Assembly: GCA_021234155.1 (NCBI GenBank)
Contig: JAJEKV010000036.1
Location: 5,152,209 to 5,216,208, forward strand
Source of the DNA: Isoetes taiwanensis
Taxonomy: Eukaryota > Streptophyta > Lycopodiopsida > Isoetales > Isoetaceae
Length of the DNA stretch: 64,000 nucleotides
Direction of reading: 5' to 3'
Shown here: positions 35,635-46,670 of the stretch, one piece after another
Position numbering within the stretch: position 1 is the first letter of the stretch
Layout: each line of letters begins with the position of its first letter
Notes under the pieces: model-generated
The model's database searches: none
The model's input: the letters and a program-made list of their open reading frames with translations, nothing else
What the model was told of the DNA's origin: nothing
Translations under genes and position numbers: made by a program

Positions 35635-36521
35635 TTACAAGTCAACCTTTCCCTTCTCTCCAACCTTAGGAGCACTCTCAAAGGAGCTCTCCTCCTTATC
35701 CCCAAGGATCTTCTCTCCAACCTTAGAAGCACTCTCTCGAGCACTCTCATAAGTTTGTTCAAGGTTCCTCTTAGCAGCCTCTAGAGTTTCTTGAGCAGAT
35801 TTGGCAGCATCTGATGCCTTTTCCATTGCGGCTTGACTTACTTCTTGGGCCTTGCCAGACGCAGCTTGGCCTATTTCTTGGGCCTTACCACTTACGCCAG
35901 ACCCAACTTCCTCCACCTTCTCCCCTCCTTTTTGCCCTTCCCCATGAGCTCCTACAAACACGTTCAACAGTAACCATAATGGGAACCATGAATAAGGTGA
36001 AACAAAAATATATGAATTATAATTTAATTCTACAAAAAATTATAATGTTATAAGTAGGTAAAACGAATTATTGATTAGATAGAAAAAAAAAATTACCCGA
36101 GATGGTGTCGGTTACTTTAGCTTTGGCGGCAGCAGCAGCATCGAGAGTACTGTCGACAAAGCCCTTAGATTGCTCTTGGGGCTGATGGGCGGACCCGGTA
36201 TCACCACTGCAAGAAAAAGAATGGGAAGGAATAGAATTTCGATCAAACCAGGACAGAAACAGTCTCTGGAGGAAAAAAAAAAGTACAAAAAAAAACTGCA
36301 TACCCAGTAAGCTTGTCGGCCATAGAGGAAATCTGCTCGCGAGCTTTATCGCCCCAGGCATCGCCGGATTTTTTTGCATCTTGCACCACCTCCTCCACTT
36401 TCTGATTCACATCCTCTGCCGGATTTTTGGCCCCTTTCTCACCGAAAAGCAACGCATCCACAACCAGCAGAGAACCCATAAGCAGGGCCGCCATAGCCAC
36501 ACTCCTTGCAATCCCTGCCAT
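35635..36521 (-). CDS. LEA-type protein with N-terminal membrane anchor, three exons
   Basis: Exons on the minus strand are 36521-36304, 36206-36097 and 35951-35635. Donors are GTATGC and GTAATT and acceptors TTGCAG and TTGTAG; the joined frame is open, giving 214 residues. Residues about 4-26 (ARSVAMAALLMGSLLVVDAL) form a hydrophobic signal or anchor. The rest is hydrophilic, rich in Ala, Lys, Glu and Gln, with LEA-like repeats such as EIGQAASGKAQEVSQAAMEK and KVGEKILGDKEES. The family (late embryogenesis abundant group 3/4) protects membranes and proteins during drying. The anchor suggests the ER, another membrane or an organelle. It is the one host gene here that looks intact, on the same strand as and about 500 bp upstream of the TPS1-like pseudogene. 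An alternative is a non-LEA alanine-rich membrane protein; the repeat composition favours LEA. Confidence 0.75.
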
Positions 36522-37477
36522 TTCCGATCCTAAGCTTCAATCGCGCTCTCCCAATTTCAGCTCTTTGCTGGTACAACAAAGGAGTTGTTTTTTTTTGTTT
36601 TATGGATGGGGTGATGGCATGCATGGCTTGTGTTAACGTGGCATATTTTTCGCCATCTGATGCCATCTATTCTTATCCTCCATTTTTACATGTGAGTCAT
36701 AGCATATATATTACTAATAAATGGTTGGATGGGTTGTATAAGTAGTCTCTTTGCCTGGCAATAGTTGCAATTTGCCTCTTGTATGTGGATAATAAGCACA
36801 TATGTCTTTGCCTCGTGAACGTCCTTTTGCTTAGTAATAGGCCAAGAGGCTAAATATTTGATTTGGATGTGATTAATTTAGGAAATTGGTCTCAAAGTCA
36901 ATGGGTACCTTACTATGGCTCAAAAATCATTTAAATTCCCTTGCCTACTCCTTTAAAGCAAGAAGAGAGAATGAATGAACGAGTTTAAAGGTTACGAGGG
37001 TAAAAATGGACGAAGGCCACCGGTGAAGCGAGGCTACTGTTTCGGAGTCGGCCCGGGTCCCACCGGTATGCACAATGGGGCCCCGGGGGCGGGTCGCCTC
37101 CAGCCACGGTTTTTAGGGCCGGACTACTGACCATCCGTGGACTCTGGGGTCTGCAAATCGTCCCCAGCCGATGGGGCCTCCAACATTTCGGCTTCAGAAA
37201 TTGGAGCTTTTGCCCTGCATGAGGTAAACCATTTCCTTAGTTTATCAGATAAGAATCCAGGCCCATTTGCAACCGCCCCTCTTCACATAGTATAAATCAT
37301 TCCCCAAAGGGCAATGGAGTAGGTAAGGTATCAGCAGGGGAAGATATGGCTCCTAAGGCAAGTGTGAGTGCCATCGGTGCTATCCGAAAATTGAAAACTG
37401 CAATGTTAGGGGCAAGGGCGGCCAGATAAGCGCTTGGAGGGCGTAAAAATTCACATATCTAGCGGTCGGTTTCATCC
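36522..37477. other. LEA upstream region and start of LINE
   Basis: 36522-36760 is upstream of the LEA gene and should include its promoter; I see no certain motif. From about 37000 the sequence becomes GC-rich with runs of G and C (CCCGGGTCC, GGGGCCCCGGGGGCGGG), as in the 5' leader of plant LINEs. Confidence 0.35.
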
Positions 37478-38760
37478 ATGGAAGTTTCACATATGGAAGA
37501 AGCAGAAACAGAAGCAAACGAGAAAGAGTTGGAAGTAAATGAAAAACTAGCAGAGACGAAGCACAAATCCGTAGGATTGGGAGGTGCTATAATGGAGGAG
37601 AAATGGAGTACGAGAGCATCACAAAAGGGGATATCTCATCAAACCGTAGAGGCTAAAAAACTCTCCACAAACTACCGATACTACAAAAACTCCAACCTGG
37701 CGTAGGGCATAACAATCACCAAACCTCGACTCAGCGAGTGGCGCTGCAAGGAGTAATGCAAGGGAGGCTTGGAAAAACAACGATACTATAGCAAGGGTTA
37801 ACAAGCCTAGATTTTCAGAGTGGATAAAGAACAATGTGCCAACAGAGAACCAGGAGTTTGAGAGTAGATGCAGCACTTAAAATAGTAGAAGCAGGTTTTG
37901 CCCAAGATCTAGGCAAACTAAATAAAGGCCAGCCTGAAAAAAATGGAATGGAAAGTGTTGGGAACATGGAAGTAGATGAGGAGGATAACTTTCCAATAGC
38001 AGAGATAGATCATGGTACGCATGTAAAAGTGGTGGAGAACTTGGTATCACGATCAGTTATTGGATTCTTTACAGGAGGATTCCTGGACTTTCGAAAACTA
38101 GAATTTTGGTTGTCATCTCACTTGAAAAGGTTAGGTTTGCCTCAGCATGAATCTCTAAAGGCACTAGGTGGCAACTTCTTCCTCATCTTATTCCATAGTG
38201 AAGATGCAGTAGATAAGATGGTTGCTTTCATGAGTGGTATACTTTTATGGGGAATACATCTTATATCAATACTATTCTCCGGATTCTCCCCCATCAAATG
38301 TCAAGAATCAAAATCCCATGCTTTGCCGGAGATTGAACACCTACCTCCGCATTCTTTGATACCGAAGTTTTCAAAGGTCATTGCTAACACAATAGGTGCT
38401 TATATCTCACACTCCATAGCCAGAGGGCCAAGGATTTGTGTAGCCATTCCAGCAAAGGCGAGCATACCCAAAGGAGTGATAGTTAAGAGTGGCAATTGCT
38501 TTTTCAAATTTCCTTTGAAATTGACCAACAAGTGGGAAATATATAGAATGTTCCCAGATCTAAAAATTGAAGGGCTGGAAGAGAACCCTCAGGCAAGTTC
38601 TAAAGAAGAGATAAGTCCTCAACGTCAAGCACAGAGCGATAATCCCAAACATCCCCCCACAAGTACTGGGATCCCAAAGAGCCACCCCATTGCTCCTGCA
38701 ACAACCACCCCAGGTGCTCCAAGTCGGGGAGTAGAAACACCTAACACCAGCAACGTGGCA
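37478..38760 (+). pseudogene. LINE ORF1 with DUF4283 domain, cut by chromovirus II
   Basis: An acidic N-terminal frame (37478-37705) precedes a 313-residue frame (37834-38775). The latter contains SVIGFFTGGFLDFRKLEFWL, LGGNFFLILFHSEDAVDKMV and the following beta-rich part, the layout of the DUF4283 domain found in ORF1 of plant L1-type LINEs, where it binds RNA. A Pro, Thr and Ser-rich tail follows. The CCHC knuckle expected next is absent, because chromovirus II begins at 38761; the last few codons of the open frame are LTR sequence. The ORF2 reverse transcriptase is not seen in the window. Confidence 0.65.
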
Positions 38761-40363
38761 TGTGACGCTCCCTGAATATATACGACCCCCGGCCGTATAC
38801 ATACGGGGACTTTTCCCTCCCATGGCAACCAACTTGCCATGACCAGGGCCCTCTGTCTGACCCGGGCCATCTACGTATGGATGCTCGGGTGAAGGACACG
38901 GAGGTGTCATTCGGCCCACGCCTTCGATGGGCTCCTACGTCGCGGAAGCATGAATACAAGGGTTAGCACACAGCATAAATCATATATAAATAACCACCGC
39001 GAAGGGTGGCGCATCCATCCAAATAACAACGGCAAAGAATATGCATCTAAAACTAAGAAAACACCCCAAACCTCGTGGTTCTACCACCGGGCTCGACTCC
39101 AAAGAGGATCGACCCACTACCGGGCCTCAAGAGATCAGCAGACCGAGTCTTGGCATGGCGTTAGCGGCATAGAACGTCGGCTAGGGTTGTCCACTCCATC
39201 CGCCCCTCTTGTGCACACTTTGCAGATGGGTCGATTCACGCTATGGCTTTGCTATAGCCTTTGGAGACGCAGCACTCAAGGTATCATCCTTTTTGAGCCT
39301 ACTCGGGGTTCATGGCGCCCCGGTCCCGATGAGGCAGTCGGGGAAGTGTCCCCTTCCAGGGATCCGCGTGGTTCCATGGGTGAGCTAGAGAATACGTGCG
39401 CATCAGCTGACCCCCACATCCGTGCATTCACTTACTCACCTAAATCTACTCAAAGTGCAAGATGCTCCATACGGATCACACCTCTACACCCGAGGGAGTG
39501 TCGGACCCATACCCGGCCCTCGTGGCCAGCTATCGGGCCTAGCCCACTGTAGGAGTCTCGGGGCCTTTTTATGTTCGTGCAAGACCCCACCCCACTTCAC
39601 CACATGTGGTCCCTTATCCGGGTGCTAAGCGGACCATAGCATCTGACCCGGTGGTCTCTTGTACAATGTGTCGCATCTAATGGGGATATTACGGGGCTCT
39701 ATCTAGGAGCATACTACCATATATGAGCTCAGAGGTCTCTACCCCCCCTTTAAACCCCTGTTTAATGGAAGCTACCGAAATCCTTCATAGATACATCAAC
39801 CAATTCCTTAACAGAGCACCATTCATAATTGAAATGTAATCCTACTTACCAGAGAAGGGTTAATTTCAACAAAGGCAATCAGAAAAGAGAGTACTACAGT
39901 ACTATCCTATAATTCACAAGCTAAACTACTACTAACCCGTGTTTCGGCTGGAACCTTTATCGTGGGGTGCTTCCATAGTGAGTAGGGTGGCAGCAACAGC
40001 TAGTGGTGGTTCAGTGATTATGGTGAGGTCTGCAACAGTCCTTGGGCGCTCAACTGCTCCTTGGGCTCAACCGTTCAATATTGGCTGTTATGGGGGTGGT
40101 GATCCACCTAATTGGATCCAAATAGCAATCACCATCTTGTGTCGAGTTTGGCGGTGGCTTCCCTAAACCATAATTGGCTTAATTATTATTAATTCCCCTA
40201 ATCTTAGGTTATTATCCTTAATGATTTAATCAACATAGCTAAATAAATCCCTTTTAGGTCAACCCCCCCTAGGTTACCATACTCCATGGTGGCGATATCT
40301 ATCTTTGGGTGATGTGTCAATGTATTTATACATATACCGTATAAAAATACTTGGAACGCCACA
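38761..40363 (-). repeat. 3' LTR of chromovirus II
   Basis: On the plus strand it begins TGTGACGCTCC and ends GAACGCCACA, the reverse complement of the LTR of chromovirus I; length 1603 bp. Its neighbour at 40364 is the complement of the polypurine tract. It serves as the best available reference for the other LTR copies. Confidence 0.9.
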
Positions 40364-41001
40364 TTCTCCCCTCCTTAGAATTAATGTCATCCCTCGGCAT
40401 TAGGGTTAGATACACTTATAGGATATGACATTATGAAGGAAGGTAATCCCTTATTCCGAAGGTAATATATATATTAAAAACTTTAAGGTTAAAAAAATGG
40501 TTTAAGCACCAAAATGCATTTCACATGATTATCATAAACAAAAGTTCAAGGACCTAAGTCCAATAGCAACATGAGAGTAACGACAAAACATGATGTGTAG
40601 ATAAAATAAAATCAAGAAATTGGGCCATCAAGAACCCTCTAACTTGGGCAAGATGCTTCACTTGGCCCGCATTAACGTCAGTCTATTAGTATATAGAATT
40701 AAATTGTGGTTGAAGGGACCACCCCCTTATAATAATTAAAAAAAACAACTTTACTTACTAGGGAACCTATCATGTCTAGGGTTTGCAATTCACTGCAGCA
40801 TAGGGAATGGTCAAGTTCCCATTATAGCCGAGATGAACGCGGTCTATTACTATATGCTTTCCAAGCAAGTCGTGGTCAGGTCAACAATGACAGTACACCA
40901 CGTCCTAGAGAACACAAGGTGATCTCATCATCGGTAACTATTATTATTTATGATGCCTCTACCCCGCTGGGGCGCTACTCTTGGCAATCAAGCTTCCAAG
41001 C

Positions 41002-41762
41002 TTACCGCCGGGTGCGGGGTTGATAGCATCGTTGATGGTGCGGCCTTGAGATTCCCGCATGAAGTCCGGGTAATGCTTTGTCAAAATCTATCTTCATCAC
41101 CCAAGTAACATCCTCAACTGGTAAGTGCTTCCACTTAACCAAGTATTGCAACATTTGAGTCCTTCTGGTTTGTTTATAAGCTCGATCAAGAAGAGCTTCA
41201 GGCACTATCTCCAGCTGTTCCTCTCTGTCATTTTTGGGAGGAGGGTTGGGGTGTCCAAAACCTCCTCGGGATCAGGGGTGTGTTGTTTCAGAAGACTCAC
41301 GTGAAAGACCTTGTGGATCTTCAAGCGGGGCGGCAAGTCCAAGCGATACGCCTGCTCTCCAACACGCTCAATAATTTTGAACGGTCCAGCCCATCTGGGT
41401 GCCAACTTCTTGCAGTTGCCTATCTTAAGTTTGGCTTGTTTTACCTTAATCTTAAGCCAAACTGATTCACCCACCTGAAAAACGCGTGGGGTTCTGTGTT
41501 TATCGGCTACACTCTTACGCTTGCGTGCGCGTAATAATAAGTAACCACGAACTTCTTCGACTAGAGCTTGCATCTCTAAGAGGAGTTGTTGAGAAACCTC
41601 CACCTTAGAAATGGGGGTTATGCCGTGTCCGGAGGTAAGACATTGATACCCATAGTTTATCATAAAGGGAGATATTCTGGAAGATTCTGTTTTCATCTTT
41701 GTTTGTAGGCAAATTCGACCCGGATAAATATAGTCGGCCCATTGTGATTGCTTACTCCACAC
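41002..41762 (-). pseudogene. Integrase C-terminus and chromodomain, chromovirus II
   Basis: The 41762-41205 frame carries the integrase tail with ARKRKSVADKHRTPRVFQVG and KLAPRWAGPFKIIERVGEQA, the GPY/F module. The 41205-41002 frame carries the chromodomain (MLQYLVKWKHLPVEDVTW). A frame change separates the two near 41205. Relative to chromovirus I, the conserved ATW of the chromodomain is VTW. Confidence 0.8.
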
Positions 41763-42370
41763 ATAACCCCATGAGATATCCTCTATAATGCGATTGGTAC
41801 GTTCTGTCTAACCATCTGTTTGAGGATGATATGCCGTACTCATAGCAAGCTTGGTCTGGATGGTGGCAAAGAAATCTTTCCAGAATGCACTTACAAATTT
41901 GGGATCCCTATCGGATATAATAACTCGTGGCATTCCGTGCAACTTGAAGATCTCCTTGGCAAACAGCAGAGCAGTATCGAAGGCCGTATCCGTGGTACGA
42001 CATGGCAAGAAATGAGCCATCTTCGACAGATTGTCGACCACTACCATTAAGGCATCATAAGAGTTCATGGAAGACCCACAATGAAATCCATGGTTATCAC
42101 TTCCCATTTGGCGTTGGGCACATCCAGGTGTTGCAACTCGCCTGGAATCCTTAACTGCTCAGCTTTGGTTTGCTGACACACTTGACACTGCTTAATGTAC
42201 CTGGCAATGTCCTTTTTCATCGAAGGCCAGAAATAGCTGGAGCGAATCTTAAAGTAGGTCTTCACAAAATCTGCGTGTCCAGCTATAGGGCTGTTGTGTG
42301 TATCATGGAGAATGAGCTTACGAACTCCTGAAGTCTCAGGTACACACAACTTATCCTTGTAATATAACAA
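41763..42370 (-). pseudogene. Integrase zinc-binding and catalytic core, chromovirus II
   Basis: The HHCC zinc finger (HDTHNSPIAGH then CQVCQQTK) is intact, followed by MDFIVGLP with the first catalytic Asp, a frame change near 42090, and ISDRDPKF with the second. The segment before the third catalytic residue reads QTDG-stop-TERTN: the expected Gln codon CAG is TAG, a single C-to-T nonsense change near 41815. Confidence 0.8.
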
Positions 42371-42385
42371 GTTGCCTTCTTTCTT

Positions 42386-43470
42386 CTACGAACGGAAAGC
42401 TTCACGCTCCTTATCTGTGCGAGCTTCCTTAGCCAAACTATCCCAAACATCCCGGAACTCGGAATCTGTGGCCAATGTCTGTTCTATGTGCTTCCCAAAC
42501 TCACTGGTGAGTGTAGAAATGGCATTACAATGGGTTCGGGTCACTAAGGGATGGCGTGACAACGCATCCGCAACCACATTGTGCTTGCCAGGCTTGTACA
42601 TAATCTCAAAGTCATACTCCTCCAAGAATTCCATCCATCTCCTCTGACGGAGGTTGAGATTTGGCTGGGTGGATAAATAACGGAGACTTTGATGATCCGT
42701 GTCCAATTGGAATCTCCTGCCGAGAAGGTAGTGTCTCCATATCCGCAGAGCACGGACAACGACTAACAATTCCTGATCGTGGGTAGGATATCGCTGCTCT
42801 GTCTCGTTCATTTTCTTTGAATCATAGGCAACAACCCTCTCCTCCTGCATTAGGACTCCACCGGTGGCAATCTTACTGGCATCCGTTGCCACTAGTTTAT
42901 CCTTTTCAGGATCGGGCAATGTGAGAACTGGTGCTGACGTTAAGGCATCTTTAAGCTGCTGGAAACTCCCCTGAACTTTATCCTTCCAGTGCTCCATCCA
43001 ATCCTTCACCTTCTCATGCTTCGTAAGTTTTGTAAGAGGCGCTGCAATCTTCGCAAAATCCTTTACAAATTTCCGATAATATCCTGCTAATCCCAAGAAG
43101 CTTCGGACCTCGGAAACATTTCCTGGAATAGGCCATTCCCTTACGGCCTCTATCTTTGCCGGATCTGTAGCAATTCCCTCTGCAGAAATGACATGGCCCA
43201 AATAATCGACCTTCGGAGTGGCAAACTTGCACTTAGAGAACTTGGCATAGAGCTGATGATGCCTTAGCTTTTGTAGGGCTAATCTAAGATGCTTCTGATG
43301 CTCCTCTAGGGTCTTACTATAGATGAGAATGTCGTCAAAGAAAATAACAACAAAATCATCCAAGTATGGTCAGAAGACATCATTCATCAATCGCATGAAA
43401 GTTGCTGGGGCATTAGTTAATCCAAAAGGCATAACTGTAAACTCATAATCACACTCACCCCGGTTTTTGG
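42386..43470 (-). CDS. Reverse transcriptase C-terminal half and RNase H, chromovirus II
   Basis: A 325-residue open frame (43363-42386) starts at the YLDDF catalytic box and continues through [32 protein letters not shown] and RNase H with catalytic Asp (LVATDAS), Glu (HDQELL) and Asp (DTDHQSL), ending beyond ADALSRHPL. The upstream part, to [18 protein letters not shown], lies at 43470-43364 in the same element, with a stop between. It is the best-preserved pol segment in the window. Confidence 0.85.
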
Positions 43471-44165
43471 TCCACTGTGGAAAACATCAGTTTTGGTAGG
43501 TCTACATGTCCTGTTTTCAAAGAATCCTACATGTGGATTTGTAGAGGTATGGTTTTGTTCGATAATGGTGTTCTTTTTTTTTCAATTCACTAAAACATCC
43601 ACTGTTGTTTTGTAGTTTCCTCTATTGTGACATGTCATTTTATAATACAATCCACTGTAGAAAAGAATACTTGAATTTCTACATGTCTAATGATTCTATT
43701 GTCACATGTCTTTATAGACGTAGGAAAGAATGTTTGATTCTCTACATGTCCTATGCTTCCATTCACATGTCTTTATAGTAGTAGGACAGAGTACTTTATT
43801 TACTAAAGCATTGTAGGAAAGAATACATGAATTACGACATGTGTAATACTTCTATTGTCACATGTCTTTATAGAAGTAGGAAAGAATACTTGATTCTCTA
43901 CATGTCGTATGCTTCCATGTCACATGTCTTTATAGTAGTAGGACAGAGTACTTTATTTGCTAAGGCATTGTAGGAAAGAATACATGAATTACGACATGTG
44001 TAATACTTCTATTGTCACATGTCTTTATAGAAGTAGGAAAGAATACTTGATTCTACATGTCCTATCCTTCAATATCACGGGTCTTTATAGTGGTAGGGCC
44101 AGTGCTTGATTTGCTACATGTGGCCTTGACGCCGCGATCACATGTCCTTATACTAGTATTCCATG
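43470..44165. repeat. Tandem repeats of about 53 bp in a 160-bp higher-order unit
   Basis: Units of about 53 bp share ACATGTC...TTTATAG and AGTAGGAAAGAATACTTGA words. From about 43808 a triplet of these repeats at a spacing of about 160 bp. The ACATGT palindrome recurs in nearly every unit. This array forms the left edge of the segment interrupting chromovirus II. Confidence 0.75.
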
Positions 44166-44205
44166 TAAGACAAGTTACTTCAACTACTTCAATTACTTAA
44201 CGCCT

Positions 44206-44710
44206 ATTTTTGCATAACAAAACCATCAAGAATTTGATTTGTATTCCTTGAGGGGGTGCAGGACCGCTGCAACAAATCCCTAAGCATTAATGTCATAGGA
44301 CCACGCAAAATCCTAACAATATCCTAACATTTTGGATATTGTTAGAGAAAGACCATTAAACCACGCCTACATTTTTGAATAACAAACCATTAATAATTGT
44401 GAGATGTGTTTCTTTATGGAGGAAAGGACCATTGCAACAAATCCCGAAGCATTAAAATGGCAAGACCATGCAATATCCTAACATTATTCCCCCATTTTGG
44501 ATATCGTTAGTGGAACACCATTAAACTGTTCCTACATCTTGGTATAATTTAGACCATTAAGAATTTGAGATGTAATTGTTTATGGGGAATAGGACCATTG
44601 CAACAAATCCCCAAGCATTATAAAATGGCAAGACTACGCAATATCCTAACATTATCCCCCCATTTTGGATATCATTGGTGGAACACCATTAAACCATGCC
44701 TATATCTAGT
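44206..44710. repeat. Three tandem copies of a 167-bp unit
   Basis: Copies begin at about 44206, 44370 and 44537. Each contains GGACCATTGCAACAAATCCC or a near match, a CCTAACATT...TTTTGGATAT stretch and CACCATTAAAC. The length is in the range of plant satellite monomers, but only three copies are present. Confidence 0.75.
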
Positions 44711-44779
44711 TGGTACTAAGGTTCACTATAGACGATCCAATAGTTATCCACGTCATCCAATGGTTTTAATTGTATCTAA

Positions 44780-44945
44780 TTTATCTTATCCAATGGTTCT
44801 TTCTAACGATTTGCACTAAGAATCCAATGGTTCTTTGAAAAACAATATAACTTATTGCACTTAGACGATTTGCACTAAGAATCCAATGGTTCTTTGAAAA
44901 ACAAGATAACTTATTGCACTTAGACGATTTGCACTAAGAATTAGA
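44780..44945. repeat. Short direct repeats of about 63 bp
   Basis: Two complete copies and one partial copy of a unit containing CCAATGGTTCTTTGAAAAAC and GACGATTTGCACTAAGAA. Confidence 0.7.
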
Positions 44946-45538
44946 GATGTAATTGTTGGAGCCATCAAGCAAAATACCACAGTAACACCTTAAACCTAAA
45001 CACAAACTCGGGAAAACCTTGCTCGGGAAAACCTTGCTTCCGAGTCATGTGCACGAAGGTATCAGAGCTCCTCTGCATGGTAATCCTCTAAACTAGTGGC
45101 TAGACGTTATAGTTTGGCAGCTCCCCAATTCCAAACAATTGCATCAGAATATCTTTGTCATACTTCTGCATAGGAATCCTTTAAATCGTTGACTAAGCTT
45201 CCTAAGGAGTATGGATGCAATAGAATTGACAATTCCTATTTGAAACAGTTAACTATCCATTTGGCACTACTTAATTTGTTTATCTGAAATTATTTTCTCG
45301 GTCTAGACTTAGTGTGATTTATCTAGACGATGGTGAAAATTAGTTGCTCGTGTCCCATCGGGGAAAGTTCACCCTCTGTAGCAAGTAAGTCTTATCCACT
45401 AACTTTCTTCGTATTTAGATTAGTGGGTAATGCCTAACTATCTAATTCTTTCTTATTGTAACTTCCTTTTTTAAGATACTTCGTTTGAGGATTTCTCAAT
45501 ATGCTTATGGATGATATTGCATTATGCATAAGTCGACC
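44946..45538. other. No gene seen
   Basis: Non-coding in appearance, between the short tandem arrays and the large inverted units. Confidence 0.4.
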
Positions 45539-46450
45539 ATGTTTTGGCCTCCAAAACGTAAACCACAATGGGTTGCTAGGTTATTATGGGGGGTTTACGT
45601 TATGGAGGTCGAGTTTTATTCAGTTGCACTTGAGACATGGTTTAGAAGTCTGCAGCTGAAAACTATAAGCAATAGAAACCCATTGAAATGGGGTTTGGAT
45701 TTACCGAGGCTTTCCTACCCGGTGCTCCTCCGGGAGGGCAAATGCCAATGCCTCCCTTCGGGAACCGGTTTCCCTATCCGATCGTTGAATTCTCCATTCA
45801 AGTAACTTGCTTGGCGGGCTCAAAAAATTCAAGATCTGTCCGGGAGAACATATAAAATCGCAAAGTGTCCTGCGGTCGGCCCAGTGTAGAAACCCAAGTG
45901 TTTTGTCGTTCGAAGGCGTTACAAAGGCCCCAATGGAGATTTGACTTCGCCATGTCGTCAAAATAGTGAAATTGCCTTAGGGACCAAGTTACGATCATTT
46001 TTTGCAGCAAAAGAAACACGAACCCTCTACATGGCGATTATTCACCCCTCCGCTAAAGCCAATTCACTCTGAGCGTGTTGGACATGAGCTACTTTGGCTT
46101 AGGGAGGGGGGTGGTCTTACGCCCACGAAACTTGGTCTCGGGGTAATGTCGATGTTTGAGTCCGGTTGGCGGTCAGATCACAGTTCGGGGTGGGAGAGTT
46201 GCCCGTCCCTTGTAGCGGGGGACCCTCGAGAGAGGATCTTTGGGTCGAACTTCTTACGGAAGGTTTTAGGGCTCAGATCATCCGGCGTCAACGCCCTCCC
46301 ACTACCTCATGACATTGTGCAAGATCCCGGTCCAATCGGCTGGGGTATGGCCTCCAAAACGCGCAAACCACATTGCCTTGCCGGGGTTATTGTAGGGTTT
46401 ACGTTGTGGAGGCCAAAACGTGGTCGATTGCACTTGGGACCTCGTATACC
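45539..46450 (-). repeat. Inverted copy of the 810-bp unit
   Basis: This is the reverse complement of the units at 46671-49025. The shared landmarks are a GGCCTCCAAAACGTAAACC block at both ends, a fragment reading CTCATGACATTGTGCAAGAT, and the words around the CATGTAGAGGGTTCGTGTTTC site. Together with the direct copies it can fold as a large inverted repeat. Confidence 0.75.
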
Positions 46451-46670
46451 TTTTTGAACATGCATGGGGAGCCATGGCAAGCTGAAATAACAGACTTTGG
46501 ATCTATTGGCGATCCCGAATCATTCCAAAAAATTTTGCTACTACAAAATGTGTTCTTGACTTCTAATTGCGACCTTTGGAAGGAGGATAAATCCAAACCC
46601 CATTTAAAATCGGTTTCTATTGCTTACGGTTTTCAAGCTGCGGCTTCGACCATGTCTCAAGTGCAACATG

